Notes: generated from the letters alone by a model not told the origin. Shown: positions 14,854 to 24,032, counted from the first letter of the stretch. The stretch is 36,542 nucleotides of DNA from Hyphomicrobiales bacterium (GCA_900472785.1 UCJH01000023.1:515-37056); one strand, 5' to 3'. Numbers and translations are program-made.

Positions 14854-16917
14854 TCAGGCGGCCAGGCCCTTTTTTGCCAGCATGGCAGCCGGGCTCGGCA
14901 ACTTGCCGCGGAAGGCCTTGTAGGCATCTTCAGGATCGACCGCGCCGCCGATCGAGTAGATGTTGTCCTTCAGCCGCCGCGCCATCGTGCCGTCGAAGGC
15001 GTCGCCGGCCTCTTCGAAAGCAGCGAAGGCATCGGCATCGAGCACCTCCGACCACATGTAGGAATAGTAGCCGGCCGAATAGCCGTCGCCGGAAAACACA
15101 TGCTGGAAATGCGGCGTTGCGTGGCGCATGACGATGGACGCGGGCATGCCGATCTTTTCCAATATCTCCGCCTGCACCGCCATTGGATCTTCCACCTCAT
15201 CGCGGGTGTGGAACGCCATGTCGACTAACGCCGACGAGGTGAATTCGACGGTGTTGAAGCCGGAATTGAAGGTCCGGGCCGCCAGCACCTTGTCGAGCAG
15301 TGCCTGCGGCATCGGCTCGCCGGTCTGCTCGTGCACGGCGTATTGCTTCAGGATCGCCGGCACGGTCAGCCAGTGTTCGTAGAGCTGCGAGGGCAGCTCG
15401 ACGAAATCGCGAGAAACGCTGGTCCCGGAGACGGTGGGATAGTTGACGTTCGACAGCATGCCGTGCAGCGCATGTCCGAATTCATGGAAGAGCGTGCGCG
15501 CATCGTCCAGCGACAGCAGCGCCGGCCGGCCCTCGGCAGGTTTCGCAAAATTGCAGACGTTGTAGATAATCGGGATTTCGCCCTTGGCGCCATTCTTCAG
15601 GGTCAGCTTGTGCTGCGACTGGAAAGCACTCATCCAGGCGCCGGAACGCTTCGAGGCACGGGCGAAATAGTCCCCGAGAAACAGAGCTATCAGCTTGCCA
15701 TCGGCATCGCGGATGTCGAAGACGCGCACGTCCGGGTGATACCCCGTGACGCCCTTCTTTTCGGTCGCGGTAATGCCGAACAACCGCTGCGCAACGTCGA
15801 AACAGGCGTCGATGATCTTCTCCAGCTGCAGATAGGGCTTCAGCTCGCTTTCGGAGAAGTTGAAGCGTTGCGAGCGCAGCTTTTCGGCATAGTGACGCCA
15901 ATCCCAGGGCATGACGTCATGGTTCTTGCCTTCGGACGCGATCAGCTTTGCCAGATCGGCTTCCTCTTCGCGGGCGCGGGCCACGGCCTTTTCCCAGACC
16001 TGGGTCAAAAGGCCGTTCACCGCATCGGCAGTTTTTGCCATCGTGTTGTCGAGCTTGAGTGCGGCATAGTTGTCGTAGCCGAGCAGCTTTGCCTTTTCGG
16101 CCCGCAAGGCCAGTGTCTCGCGGATGGTTTCGCGATTGTCGGTTTCGCCGCCATTCGCGCCGCGCGCCGTCCAGGCGCGAAAGGCCTGTTCGCGCAGATC
16201 GCGGTTTTCGGAAAAGGTCAGGAACGGCTCGATGATGGAGCGCGACAGGGTCACCGCATATTTGCCGTCCTCGCCCCGGTCGCGGGCGGCGGACGCCATG
16301 GAATCCTTTAGGAAGTCCGGAAGGCCTGCAAGTTCGTCTCCGCCCGTCAGGATCAGCGCCCAGCTCTTTTCATCGGCCAGCACGTTCTGGCCGAATTTGG
16401 CCCCAAGGCTGGCGAGCGTTTCGTTGATGGCGGCCAGTCGCTCCTGCTCGGCCTTCGGCAGCTTGGCGCCGGATTTGACGAAGCCCTTCCAGTGCCGCTC
16501 GAGAACACGGGTGGCTTCGAGATCGAGGTTCAGCGTCTCGCGGTTTTCCCAGAGCGTGTCGATGCGGGAAAACAGCGCGGCATTCATGCCGATCTTCGAA
16601 TAGTGGCGCGACATTTTCGGCGCGATTTCGCGTTCCAGAGACTGGATGTCGTCGTTGGTATGGGCACCGGCCTTGTTCCAGAAAAGCGAAGAGACGCGCG
16701 ACAGGCCATCGCCGGCAATCTCCAGCGGCAGAATGGTGTTTTCGAAGGTCGGCGCTTGCGGATTGTTGGCGATCGCGTCGATCTCGGCTTCGTGTTCGGT
16801 CAGCGCCGCCTCGAAGGAGGGGCCAAAATCCGCATCGTTCACGGCTTCGAAACGCGGCAGGCCGTCCGGCCCGTTCCAGTCTGTAAGCGCCGGATTGAGC
16901 GGGGTGCTGGTGGTCAT
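14854..16917 (-). CDS. dcp: M3-family zinc oligopeptidase (Dcp / oligopeptidase A type)
   Basis: This metallopeptidase cleaves short peptides in the cytoplasm or periplasm and has a closed helical channel. The 687-residue length fits Dcp and oligopeptidase A. The zinc motif HEFGH is at about residues 478-482 in TLFHEFGHALHGML. The third zinc ligand region follows, and the late substrate-binding segment is seen in DGYSAGYYSYMWSEVLDAD. No signal peptide is visible, so it is probably cytoplasmic. AAGGAAC precedes ATG 16917. Dipeptidyl carboxypeptidase versus oligopeptidase A cannot be settled from motifs; the symbol is my best guess. Confidence 0.88.
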   Translation of the reverse strand: MTTSTPLNPALTDWNGPDGLPRFEAVNDADFGPSFEAALTEHEAEIDAIANNPQAPTFENTILPLEIAGDGLSRVSSLFWNKAGAHTNDDIQSLEREIAPKMSRHYSKIGMNAALFSRIDTLWENRETLNLDLEATRVLERHWKGFVKSGAKLPKAEQERLAAINETLASLGAKFGQNVLADEKSWALILTGGDELAGLPDFLKDSMASAARDRGEDGKYAVTLSRSIIEPFLTFSENRDLREQAFRAWTARGANGGETDNRETIRETLALRAEKAKLLGYDNYAALKLDNTMAKTADAVNGLLTQVWEKAVARAREEEADLAKLIASEGKNHDVMPWDWRHYAEKLRSQRFNFSESELKPYLQLEKIIDACFDVAQRLFGITATEKKGVTGYHPDVRVFDIRDADGKLIALFLGDYFARASKRSGAWMSAFQSQHKLTLKNGAKGEIPIIYNVCNFAKPAEGRPALLSLDDARTLFHEFGHALHGMLSNVNYPTVSGTSVSRDFVELPSQLYEHWLTVPAILKQYAVHEQTGEPMPQALLDKVLAARTFNSGFNTVEFTSSALVDMAFHTRDEVEDPMAVQAEILEKIGMPASIVMRHATPHFQHVFSGDGYSAGYYSYMWSEVLDADAFAAFEEAGDAFDGTMARRLKDNIYSIGGAVDPEDAYKAFRGKLPSPAAMLAKKGLAA

Positions 16918-17023
16918 GAGACTGTTCCTTCGTCTTGTCGTGTCGGGCGCATCGCAGCGCCGGAAGCATGCCGTTGTTCACGGCGAATGTGGAGACCTCA
17001 AGGTCGTCTCGGATTTTTAGCAG

Positions 17024-17665
17024 TCAAGGCTTGCGCAGACCGAGAAGACCGGGCGCCGCATGCCAGATCGCCTGCACGGCAAAGCCGACGAAGAGCAGGC
17101 CTGAGAGGCGCACGATCGCCAGTTCGTGGCGACGATAGAACCGGCGCACGATCGGTGCGCCGATGATGAAGATCAGGATGAGGTCGGCGGCAAGGAAACC
17201 GAAGAACGAGACGGCCAGCAGCGTCGGCAGGGCGTCGAATTCGAGTGCGTTGGCGGATCCGGCCAGAAGCGCCGTGAAGGTCGCCAGCGCCACCGGATAG
17301 CCCTTCGGATTGGTCAGCCCGAAGATCAGGCCGCGCCGATAGGGCCGCTCGACAACCAGCAGCGGCTGGTTTTCGCCGCGTGGCTTGGCATTCAGCGCCG
17401 TCCAGCCGATCCAGGCGAGATAGAGGCCGCAGAAAAGGCCTAGGATATCGAAGATCGTGCTGCCGATGGATTTCGCCCCGACGATGGCCACCAGCGCCAG
17501 GGCCGACCAGAGCACGTCGCCGGCCAGATGTCCGCCCATGAACATCGCGCCGGCCCTACGGCCCTGTCCGGCGCCGATGCCGAGCAAAGCGAGGAAAGCC
17601 GGACCGGGAATGAGAACGTAGAAAAGGGCGGCCAGAAAGGCGCCGATCAGCAGGGTCTGCGACAT
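17024..17665 (-). CDS. LysE/RhtB-family amino-acid exporter
   Basis: This 213-residue inner-membrane transporter exports an amino acid or related metabolite. About six hydrophobic segments are visible, starting with LLIGAFLAALFYVLIPGPAFLALL, which contains the family PGP motif. A central segment has GLTNPKGYPVALATFTALL, the typical NPK motif, and the final helix is LSGLLFVGFAVQAIWHA. The start at ATG 17665 has GAGGAG just upstream, ruling out the longer frame. Its substrate is unknown. It is upstream of, and on the same strand as, the M3 peptidase, so peptide breakdown and amino-acid export could be linked; this is inference. Confidence 0.88.
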   Translation of the reverse strand: MSQTLLIGAFLAALFYVLIPGPAFLALLGIGAGQGRRAGAMFMGGHLAGDVLWSALALVAIVGAKSIGSTIFDILGLFCGLYLAWIGWTALNAKPRGENQPLLVVERPYRRGLIFGLTNPKGYPVALATFTALLAGSANALEFDALPTLLAVSFFGFLAADLILIFIIGAPIVRRFYRRHELAIVRLSGLLFVGFAVQAIWHAAPGLLGLRKP

Positions 17666-17755
17666 GCAATCTCCTCGACAACAGACCGCCATTCGATCCT
17701 GCCCCGGTGATTCCGTCAAGTCGAATGGCGATCGGGAACAGAGGAAGATGAAACG

Positions 17756-17783
17756 CGAACAGGGCCGAAGCCGGCCCTGTTCG
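17756..17783 (-). terminator. Terminator-like hairpin after the Met-rich secreted protein gene
   Basis: CGAACAGGGCCG (17756-17767) and CGGCCCTGTTCG (17772-17783) form a perfect 12-bp stem with a 4-nt loop, 22 bp after the minus-strand stop at 17806. The minus-strand tail CGTTTCATCTT is weakly T-rich. Confidence 0.65.
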
Positions 17784-17805
17784 TCAGATAGCGTCGGCCG
17801 AAGAT

Positions 17806-18069
17806 CTACTTGGCTTCGGTCGCCTTCATGGCATTGTCAAGATGCATGGCGCAGTCGTCGGTCTTGCCTGCCTTCATCGCGGTTTTCGCGCTTTCGACCT
17901 CCTGAACCGCCATCATCATGGCATCCTTCTTCATCGGATCGACCATGCCCTTTGCCATTTCCTCGGTTTTCATGATCGATGCGTCATCGCAGGCCATCAT
18001 CCCGGCGGCGAAAGAAGGGGCGGACAGGCTGGCGGCCAGTGCGCTGGCGATGAGAATGGTCTTGAACAT
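17806..18069 (-). CDS. Small methionine-rich secreted protein, function unknown
   Basis: This 87-residue protein begins with a clear signal peptide (MFKTILIASALAASLSAPSFA, cleavage after Ala21). The mature part is about 66 residues and contains 12 methionines, many Lys/Asp/Glu/Ala, and two cysteines (MMACDD and DDCAMH) that could form a disulfide. The sequence is predicted helical. Met clusters (DAMMMAVQ) and the cysteines could bind copper or another soft metal, but no known motif proves it. GGGAGAG lies upstream of ATG 18069. It is a single gene bounded by a hairpin and is divergent from the MarR gene. I do not recognise the family. Confidence 0.82.
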   Translation of the reverse strand: MFKTILIASALAASLSAPSFAAGMMACDDASIMKTEEMAKGMVDPMKKDAMMMAVQEVESAKTAMKAGKTDDCAMHLDNAMKATEAK

Positions 18070-18192
18070 GAGCGTCTCTCCCGGAGTGCGTGAGGCGTGA
18101 TTGCCCCTGAGCCGACAGTGCATCAGCCGGACGAACACGTTCAATTCACGCGTCCGCGATGCACCACGTTGTCATCCCGCGTGTGCCCACGT

Positions 18193-18224
18193 GATAAATG
18201 CGTGATCGATTTATTAGGTTTATC
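18193..18224 (+). promoter_or_regulatory. Candidate MarR operator (nested inverted repeats)
   Basis: ATAAAT (18194-18199) and ATTTAT (18209-18214) form an inverted repeat with a 9-nt spacer. GATAAA (18193-18198) and TTTATC (18219-18224) form a second, wider one. It is an A/T-rich island about 80 bp upstream of the MarR start, where an autoregulatory site would be expected. Confidence 0.4.
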
Positions 18225-18297
18225 GAAGGTTTTTGCGCCACGTTGCTGCTTGAATCGACGGATGCTAAGCAAAGCTTATTATATGCGGATCGGTCCC

Positions 18298-18780
18298 ATG
18301 CCTGTGAAACTCGAAGCCGATAAGATCGGCACGCTCCTCACCGACGTGGCGCGGCTGTTGCGCGGCGCCTTCGACCGGAAGATCAATGCATCGAAACTGG
18401 GCCTGACGCCCGGTGAGGCGCGCACGCTGATCCAGGCCGCGACGGCCGAAGGCATCAAGCAGGCGGATATTGCGGTGAAGATGGGCATCGAGCCGATGAC
18501 GCTGTCGGTTTATCTCGACCGCCTGGAAGACCTTGAACTGGTCCGGCGCATTCCGGATGCCGGTGATCGCCGGGCAAAGAATGTCGTGGTCACGGCAAAA
18601 GCAGATGCCCCGCTCTGCGACCTCGGAAACGAGATGCGTGGCCTGATGGAGGGCGTGACGCAGGGGCTCGACATGCCCGCCCGCGAAGCGTTGCGCGCCA
18701 GTCTTCTCGTCTTGCGCAACAATTTGCGGACACAGGAACGCAATCCCGACTGCGGCGAAAAGGCATCCGCCCATGGCTGA
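18298..18780 (+). CDS. MarR-family transcriptional regulator
   Basis: This 160-residue winged-helix regulator is likely a dimer controlling the adjacent drug-efflux gene. The helix-turn-helix region runs KQADIAVKMGIEPMTLSVYL (about residues 57-76), and the wing is RRIPDAGDRRAKNVVVT. ATG 18298 (MPVKLEADKIG) was chosen; ATG 18283 (MRIGPMPV) is in frame and possible, and neither has a strong Shine-Dalgarno. Its stop overlaps the MFS start by 8 bp, so the two are co-translated. The inducer is unknown. Confidence 0.88.
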   Translation: MPVKLEADKIGTLLTDVARLLRGAFDRKINASKLGLTPGEARTLIQAATAEGIKQADIAVKMGIEPMTLSVYLDRLEDLELVRRIPDAGDRRAKNVVVTAKADAPLCDLGNEMRGLMEGVTQGLDMPAREALRASLLVLRNNLRTQERNPDCGEKASAHG

Positions 18781-19993
18781 AAGGATGACGGAACGGCGCA
18801 CGAGTATGCTTGGCGCGCTTCTGGCAACGCTGGGGCCGATTTCCATGTCGCTCTATACGCCTGCCATGCCGCAGCTTGTCGAGGCCTTCGGAACCACGGA
18901 ATCGGCGATCAAGCTGACATTGTCGCTGTATTTCGCCGGCTTCGCCTTCGCGCAACTCGTGGCGGGGCCGCTGTCGGATGCCTTTGGCCGCCGCGCCATC
19001 ACGCTGCTGTTCCTCGGCATCTACCTGTCCGGCAGTCTTCTCTGCGCCTATGCACCCGCCGTTCACCTGCTGCTCGCTGGCCGTTTGATCCAGGGTATCG
19101 GCGCCTCTGTTGGCATAACCGTGGCGCGGGCGATCGTGCGGGATCAGTTCGTCGGTGCGGAAGCCTCGCGGATCATGAACCTGATCGGCATCATGCTGGC
19201 GATCGGCCCGGCCATTGCGCCGACCCTTGGTGGCTTGGCGCTTGCTGCCTTCGGCTGGCCGTCGGTCTTTTTCCTGATGGTCGGCTTCGGCCTCGTCTCC
19301 TGTGTGGTCATGGCTGTCTTTCTGAAAGAAACAACCGTGCCGCAGCCCGGCCGGGCGCGTCCGAGGCCGGTCATGGCCGCCTACCGCAAGCTGGCGTCAG
19401 ACCATCGCTTTCTCGCCTGCGCGATGGTCATGGCGGGCGCGGTCGGCGCGCTTTATGCACAATCGACCATGCTGCCTTTCATTTTGATTCAGAAGGTTGG
19501 CCTGACGCCGACGCAGTTCGGCATGGGCATGCTGATGCAATCCGGCGCCTATTTCTCAGGCTCCATTGCATTGCGGTTCTTCATGCGACGGTTCAGCGGT
19601 GAGCAGGCGGTTCGTCTCGGCCTGGGGCTGATCGGCATCGGCAGCCTGATGATCATCCTGTCGGTGCAGGTGATCGAACCGCGTTTTCTTTCGATCATGC
19701 TTCCGGTCTCATTCTACACCTTCGGCATCGCTTTCGTGACCCCGCAGATGACCACGGCGGCGATGTTTCCGTTTCCGCATATCGCCGGCTCCGCCTCGGC
19801 CCTGATGGGCTTCATCCAGATGGGCACCGGGTTCGCGGCTGGCGTCATTGCAGCCCTGCTTGGCCTGCCTGTCCTCGCCTTTGGCATGATCATCCCGATC
19901 ATGGGGATGATGTCCATCGCCGGCTACATCTGGTTCCTGTGCGCCTCCCGCAGGGAAGACAGGGCGGCCGGTCTCAGGAACCCCACCGAATAG
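18773..19993 (+). CDS. Bcr/CflA-family multidrug MFS exporter
   Basis: This 406-residue, 12-helix proton-coupled exporter is of the DHA1 Bcr/CflA type. The N-terminal GALLATLGPISMSLYTPAMPQ is typical. GPLSDAFGRR is the MFS motif A after helix 2, and the GRLIQGIGASVGITVARAIV stretch is the conserved helix 4-5 region. A final helix pair precedes a basic tail. The start codon lies within the end of the MarR gene (ATGGCTGA overlap). Bcr-type pumps can export drugs, cysteine or sulfonamides; the substrate here is unknown. Confidence 0.9.
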   Translation: MAERMTERRTSMLGALLATLGPISMSLYTPAMPQLVEAFGTTESAIKLTLSLYFAGFAFAQLVAGPLSDAFGRRAITLLFLGIYLSGSLLCAYAPAVHLLLAGRLIQGIGASVGITVARAIVRDQFVGAEASRIMNLIGIMLAIGPAIAPTLGGLALAAFGWPSVFFLMVGFGLVSCVVMAVFLKETTVPQPGRARPRPVMAAYRKLASDHRFLACAMVMAGAVGALYAQSTMLPFILIQKVGLTPTQFGMGMLMQSGAYFSGSIALRFFMRRFSGEQAVRLGLGLIGIGSLMIILSVQVIEPRFLSIMLPVSFYTFGIAFVTPQMTTAAMFPFPHIAGSASALMGFIQMGTGFAAGVIAALLGLPVLAFGMIIPIMGMMSIAGYIWFLCASRREDRAAGLRNPTE

Positions 19994-19995
19994 CG

Positions 19996-20027
19996 AAAAA
20001 AAACCCGCGACGAGGCGCCGCGGGTTT
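19996..20027. terminator. Terminator between the MFS gene and argG
   Basis: AAACCCGCG (20001-20009) pairs with CGCGGGTTT (20019-20027) around a 9-nt loop. The eight-A run at 19996-20003 gives a U-run for the minus-strand argG transcript; it also ends the MFS transcript with TTT. Confidence 0.88.
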
Positions 20028-20056
20028 ACTGATCGGGTTTGCAGGCGGTGCCTGTC

Positions 20057-21277
20057 TTATTTGCGGTTGCGGGCCGCCAGGGTGCGCAGGCGCAGGGCAT
20101 TGAGCTTGATGAAGCCGGCCGCGTCCTTCTGGTCGTAGGCGCCCTGGTCGTCCTCGAAGGTGACCAGCTTGTCGGAATAGAGCGATTTGTCGCTCTCACG
20201 GCCGGTGACCATGACGTTGCCCTTGTAGAGCTTCAGCGTCACTTCGCCCTCGACATGCTCCTGGCTCTTGTCGATCAGCGCCTGCAGCATTTCGCGCTCC
20301 GGCGAGAACCAGAAGCCGTAGTAGATCAGCTCCGCATAGCGCGGCATGATGTCGTCCTTGAGGTGGGCCGCACCCCGGTCGAGCGTGATCGATTCGATGG
20401 CCCGGTGGGCGGCGAGCAGGATCGTGCCGCCGGGGGTCTCATAAACGCCACGCGACTTCATGCCGACGAAACGGTTCTCGACGAGATCGAGACGGCCGAT
20501 GCCGTTGTCACGGCCGAGCGCGTTGAGCGCGGTGAGGATCGAAGCCGGGCTCATTTCGCGGCCGTCGATCGAGACGGCATCGCCCTTGCGGAAGCCGATC
20601 TTGACCGTGGTGGCGACATCCGGCGCTTCTTCCGGCGAAATCGTGCGCATGTAGACATAGTTCGGTGCCTCGACGGCCGGATCTTCCAGAACCTTGCCTT
20701 CCGACGACGAGTGCAACAGGTTGGCATCGACCGAGAAAGGCGCTTCGCCCATCTTGTCCTTGGCGACCGGAATCTGGTGCTGTTCGGCAAAGGCGAGCAG
20801 GTCGGTGCGGCTCTTGAACGACCAGTCGCGCCAGGGGGCGATGATCTTGATGTCCGGGTTCAGCGCATAGGCTGAAAGCTCGAAACGGACCTGGTCGTTG
20901 CCCTTGCCGGTGGCACCGTGGGCAATGGCATCGGCGCCGGTTTCGCGGGCGATATCGATCAGGTGCTTGGAGATCAGCGGGCGGGCGATCGAGGTGCCGA
21001 GCAGATAGACGCCTTCATAGACGGCATTGGCGCGGAACATCGGGAACACGAAATCCTTCACGAACTCCTCGCGGACATCCTTGATGTAGATTTCCTTGAT
21101 GCCCATCATCTCGGCCTTCTTGCGCGCCGGCTCCAGCTCCTCGCCCTGGCCGAGATCGGCGGTGAAGGTGACGACTTCCGCACCGAGTTCGGTCTGGAGC
21201 CACTTCAGGATGATCGAGGTGTCGAGGCCGCCGGAATAGGCAAGAACGACTTTCTTCACTTGCTTCTGCGATGTCAT
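20057..21277 (-). CDS. argG: Argininosuccinate synthase
   Basis: It joins citrulline and aspartate using ATP to form argininosuccinate in arginine synthesis. The 406-residue protein has the N-type ATP-pyrophosphatase P-loop AYSGGLDTS (13-21). Conserved segments are [31 protein letters not shown] and the specificity stretch [20 protein letters not shown] 21277 ([16 protein letters not shown]) is the conserved start; the frame runs further upstream but without support. A hairpin-rich leader lies upstream (21302-21339). No other arg gene is in the window. Confidence 0.97.
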   Translation of the reverse strand: MTSQKQVKKVVLAYSGGLDTSIILKWLQTELGAEVVTFTADLGQGEELEPARKKAEMMGIKEIYIKDVREEFVKDFVFPMFRANAVYEGVYLLGTSIARPLISKHLIDIARETGADAIAHGATGKGNDQVRFELSAYALNPDIKIIAPWRDWSFKSRTDLLAFAEQHQIPVAKDKMGEAPFSVDANLLHSSSEGKVLEDPAVEAPNYVYMRTISPEEAPDVATTVKIGFRKGDAVSIDGREMSPASILTALNALGRDNGIGRLDLVENRFVGMKSRGVYETPGGTILLAAHRAIESITLDRGAAHLKDDIMPRYAELIYYGFWFSPEREMLQALIDKSQEHVEGEVTLKLYKGNVMVTGRESDKSLYSDKLVTFEDDQGAYDQKDAAGFIKLNALRLRTLAARNRK

Positions 21278-21301
21278 GGGTTTGATGTCCGTCTGGTCTT
21301 T

Positions 21302-21339
21302 GCGGCACGGTTTGTGCCGCAGGGAAAATTTCGCGGCAC
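21302..21339 (-). other. argG leader with repeated GTGCCGC elements
   Basis: TGCGGCAC (21301-21308) and GTGCCGCA (21314-21321) form a perfect 8-bp stem with a 5-nt loop, just upstream of argG. A third GCGGCAC at 21333-21339 could pair with the middle element instead. A weak promoter match (minus-strand TTGCAC at 21361-21366 and TAAAAG at 21339-21344) would start the transcript near 21332, which would leave the third element largely out of the RNA. Confidence 0.45.
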
Positions 21340-21521
21340 TTTTAGCCAGTTTATGCGTTCGTGCAAGACACGGCGGCCGCAGAAGGCTGCCGGCAAGAGA
21401 AATCATGGCCGCAAGTGCCGTTCTGGTGGATCGACGATGCGTATGAATTTTATGACAACTTCAAGGGCGTCTTAAACAATTGCCCCTACAGTGGCTGTCC
21501 ATGGATTGCGCAGGAAGTGAC

Positions 21522-22502
21522 ATGGAAGACGTGGATATCATCCCACCGGACGTTCTGGCGTCGATGCTGATGCGGATGTTCGAATTCGCCCCGATCGCCA
21601 TGTCGATCACGACCAGTGATGCGCAGACGTCCAGCTATGCCAAGGTCAATGATGCCTATCTGCGGCTGACAGGCCGGAAGTGGGAAGACATCCGCGGCAA
21701 GAAGCTCACCTCGGAAGGTGCGGCCATCGACAGCCCCGCCCGTGACCGCCGCCACCGGATGCTCGCCGAAGAAGGTTCCTATACACTGGAAGAAGTCGAT
21801 ATCGCGCACGCGGACGGCACGATCATCCCAACCCTGATATCGGCGCAGAGAACCGTCGTGGACGGTGTTTCCTTCGATGTGGAGGTGATCGTCGACGTCT
21901 CCGCCCGTGTCCGGCAGCAGCGGGAAATCGAGAACGCGCTACGGGCCTCCGCCCGTACCGATGCCCTGTCCGGCCTGCCCAACAGGGCCTGCTTCGATGA
22001 AACCGTCGCCGACTACGTGGCCCGTTTCGAGGATCTGGACAAGAAACTCGCGCTGGCTTTCATCGACCTCAACGGTTTCAAGACCGTGAACGATACCATG
22101 GGGCATTCGGCGGGTGACGAGGTTCTAAGGGCGATCGCCAGCCGTCTTCGGGAAAGCTTCCGCGCGACCGATTTCATTGCGCGGGTGGGCGGCGACGAAT
22201 TCGTCGTTCTCTTCGAAGTCGATCCGATGTTGGTTGGCGATGTCCAGCGCAATCTCCAGGTCGCCATGGAGCGCATCTTCAAGCCGATCGCCATTGACGG
22301 GAACGTCACCTATACCGGTGCTGCAGTCGGCGTGACGTTCCTGCAGGCCGACGACACGGCGATCTCCTTTGTCCGGCGGGCGGATGAATACATGTATGTT
22401 GCCAAGACGACCGAACAGCGTGTTGCGGTGGTGTGCTTCGGCCAGGTGGTCGAGAAGGCGCCCGTCGCGCCGCGATCCAATCGGCGCGGCGCACTGCGTT
22501 AG
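21522..22502 (+). CDS. PAS-GGDEF diguanylate cyclase
   Basis: This protein makes cyclic di-GMP from two GTP. The 326-residue protein has an N-terminal PAS domain (about residues 10-130; FEFAPIAMSITTSDA, RLTGRKWEDIRGKKL, EEVDIAHADGT) and a GGDEF domain introduced by TDALSGLPNRACFDE. The signature GGDEF is intact at 223-227. An allosteric I-site RxxD is present at 214-217 (RATD), exactly five residues before GGDEF. There is no EAL domain or membrane segment, so it is cytoplasmic with a PAS-sensed signal. AGGAAG (21512-21517) precedes ATG 21522; ATG 21501 is a possible longer start. Confidence 0.93.
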   Translation: MEDVDIIPPDVLASMLMRMFEFAPIAMSITTSDAQTSSYAKVNDAYLRLTGRKWEDIRGKKLTSEGAAIDSPARDRRHRMLAEEGSYTLEEVDIAHADGTIIPTLISAQRTVVDGVSFDVEVIVDVSARVRQQREIENALRASARTDALSGLPNRACFDETVADYVARFEDLDKKLALAFIDLNGFKTVNDTMGHSAGDEVLRAIASRLRESFRATDFIARVGGDEFVVLFEVDPMLVGDVQRNLQVAMERIFKPIAIDGNVTYTGAAVGVTFLQADDTAISFVRRADEYMYVAKTTEQRVAVVCFGQVVEKAPVAPRSNRRGALR

Positions 22503-22608
22503 GCCGGTCGACGGCATAAAAATATCGTTTCCAGGAGAAAAATGCCGAGCCGGACTGGCGTCCGCGTGCTATCGACGCTGGATTACCCGTTTCTCGAAAG
22601 AACATCCG

Positions 22609-23250
22609 ATGGACTTCCTTCCAGGCCTGCCGACGCTTCTGGCCTTCACGGCCGCGACCCTGCTTCTGGCCGCTACGCCCGGTCCGGATATGACGCTCTC
22701 GATCAGCCGTGCCCTGTCGCAGGGCAAGGGGGCCGCCTTCTATGTGGTGATCGGCACCAGTCTTGGATGTCTCGTTCACACGCTGCTGGTCGCGTTCGGC
22801 GTCTCGGCTTTGATCACCGCGTCACCCACCGCATTTCTCGTGCTGAAGACCGGTGGGGCCGCCTATCTGCTCTGGCTGGCGATCCAGGCGATCCGTTTCG
22901 GCTCCAGCCTGTCCGTCAAGAAGGTCGGCAACACGCAGGCGTCGCCTTGGTCGAACATTTCGACGGGTCTCGGCGTCAACCTGCTCAACCCGAAGGTCAT
23001 CATCTTCTTCATGACCTTCCTGCCGCAGTTCGTCACCGCGCATGACCCCAACGTCACCGGCAAGCTTCTGTTCTTCGGTTTCTTCTTCATCGTCGCGGCC
23101 ATGCCGGTCAATATCGCCGTCATCCTCACGGCCGACTGGCTATCGGCCTGGCTGCAGCGCAGGAAGAGCGTGATGCGCGCCATTGATTATACCTTCGCCG
23201 GCGTCTTCTCGATCTTTGCCGTAAAAATCCTGTTCACCCAGACCCGTTAA
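22609..23250 (+). CDS. LysE/RhtB-family exporter (second copy type)
   Basis: This 213-residue inner-membrane exporter has about six helices. The first segment FTAATLLLAATPGPDMTLSISRALSQGKGAAF carries the family PGP motif and the conserved S-x-G segment. The mid-protein GVNLLNPKVIIFFMTFLPQF is diagnostic for LysE/RhtB. GAAAG at 22596-22600 precedes ATG 22609. It differs clearly from the exporter at 17024-17665, so they are not recent duplicates. It follows the cyclase by 106 bp. Its stop overlaps the convergent DUF1287 gene by 4 bp. Confidence 0.9.
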   Translation: MDFLPGLPTLLAFTAATLLLAATPGPDMTLSISRALSQGKGAAFYVVIGTSLGCLVHTLLVAFGVSALITASPTAFLVLKTGGAAYLLWLAIQAIRFGSSLSVKKVGNTQASPWSNISTGLGVNLLNPKVIIFFMTFLPQFVTAHDPNVTGKLLFFGFFFIVAAMPVNIAVILTADWLSAWLQRRKSVMRAIDYTFAGVFSIFAVKILFTQTR

Positions 23251-23885
23251 CTGATCTGGCCGCTGTAGCGGTAGTGCCCGGTAATCGAAAAGGCAAAGAG
23301 GATATCCTCCATCTTCGCCCCCCAACCGATATTGTGGATCAGGAGCGGGCGCGATCCGTCCTCGCTGAGGATGTCGCCGACGATGGCGATATGCGGCTTG
23401 TTGCCGGGTAGCATCTGTGTGACGACATCGCCTGGCAGATAGGAAAGTCCCCTGGTATCAACAGGCCGTTCGGCCTTCTGCCGCTTGAGGAATGTCTGCA
23501 GGTTCGGTACGCGGCGGTGATCGATGTTGCTGTCGGTGGCCTTCAGGCCCCAGTTTTTCGGATAGGCGCCAAAGGCGTCGCGCATGTCGGCATTGACGAG
23601 CGCCTGAAGATCAAGGTTCAGCCCGTCCCGATAGGCCCGAACGATGACATCCGTGCAAACGCCCTTGTATCGTGGCACGTCGCCGCCCGGAAAGGCGATT
23701 TTCGAATAGGACGGATCATAGACAAGGGTAACGCCGATCTGCGATCGCGCCGCCGCGACCAGTTTTCCTGCCCATTCCTCAGCAGTCGTTCCGTTCTCGG
23801 CCCGTGGTCGCGGGATGGGAAGCATCAAACCGGCAGTGCCGGCGCAGAGTCCACCGGCGATCAGCATGCGACGTGAAAGCATCAT
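23247..23885 (-). CDS. DUF1287 secreted protein, NlpC/P60-like fold suspected
   Basis: This 212-residue protein has a twin-arginine-like or Sec signal at its N-terminus (LSRRMLIAGGLCAGTAGLMLPIP). The mature domain holds the DUF1287 pattern: QIGVTLVYDPSYSKIAFPGG, then VPRYKGVCTDVIVRAYRDG with a likely catalytic-type cysteine, then LPGDVVTQMLPGNKPHIAIVGD and LIHNIGWGAKMED with histidines. Cys plus late His recalls papain-like cell-wall amidases, but activity is unproven for this family. It is convergent with, and overlaps by 4 bp, the LysE gene. Confidence 0.85.
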   Translation of the reverse strand: MMLSRRMLIAGGLCAGTAGLMLPIPRPRAENGTTAEEWAGKLVAAARSQIGVTLVYDPSYSKIAFPGGDVPRYKGVCTDVIVRAYRDGLNLDLQALVNADMRDAFGAYPKNWGLKATDSNIDHRRVPNLQTFLKRQKAERPVDTRGLSYLPGDVVTQMLPGNKPHIAIVGDILSEDGSRPLLIHNIGWGAKMEDILFAFSITGHYRYSGQIS

Positions 23886-24032
23886 CCGTCCCCCTCAACG
23901 ACAAGCGATGCTTGACGTTGATTGAGGCAAATTGTCGGCCGCCATCGACCGGCGCGGACTAATTTTGGGAGGCTGCGGATGGCAAGTCGACTGATCTATC
24001 GATACAGCGGCGAACGCCCGCCAACTTGCCAA

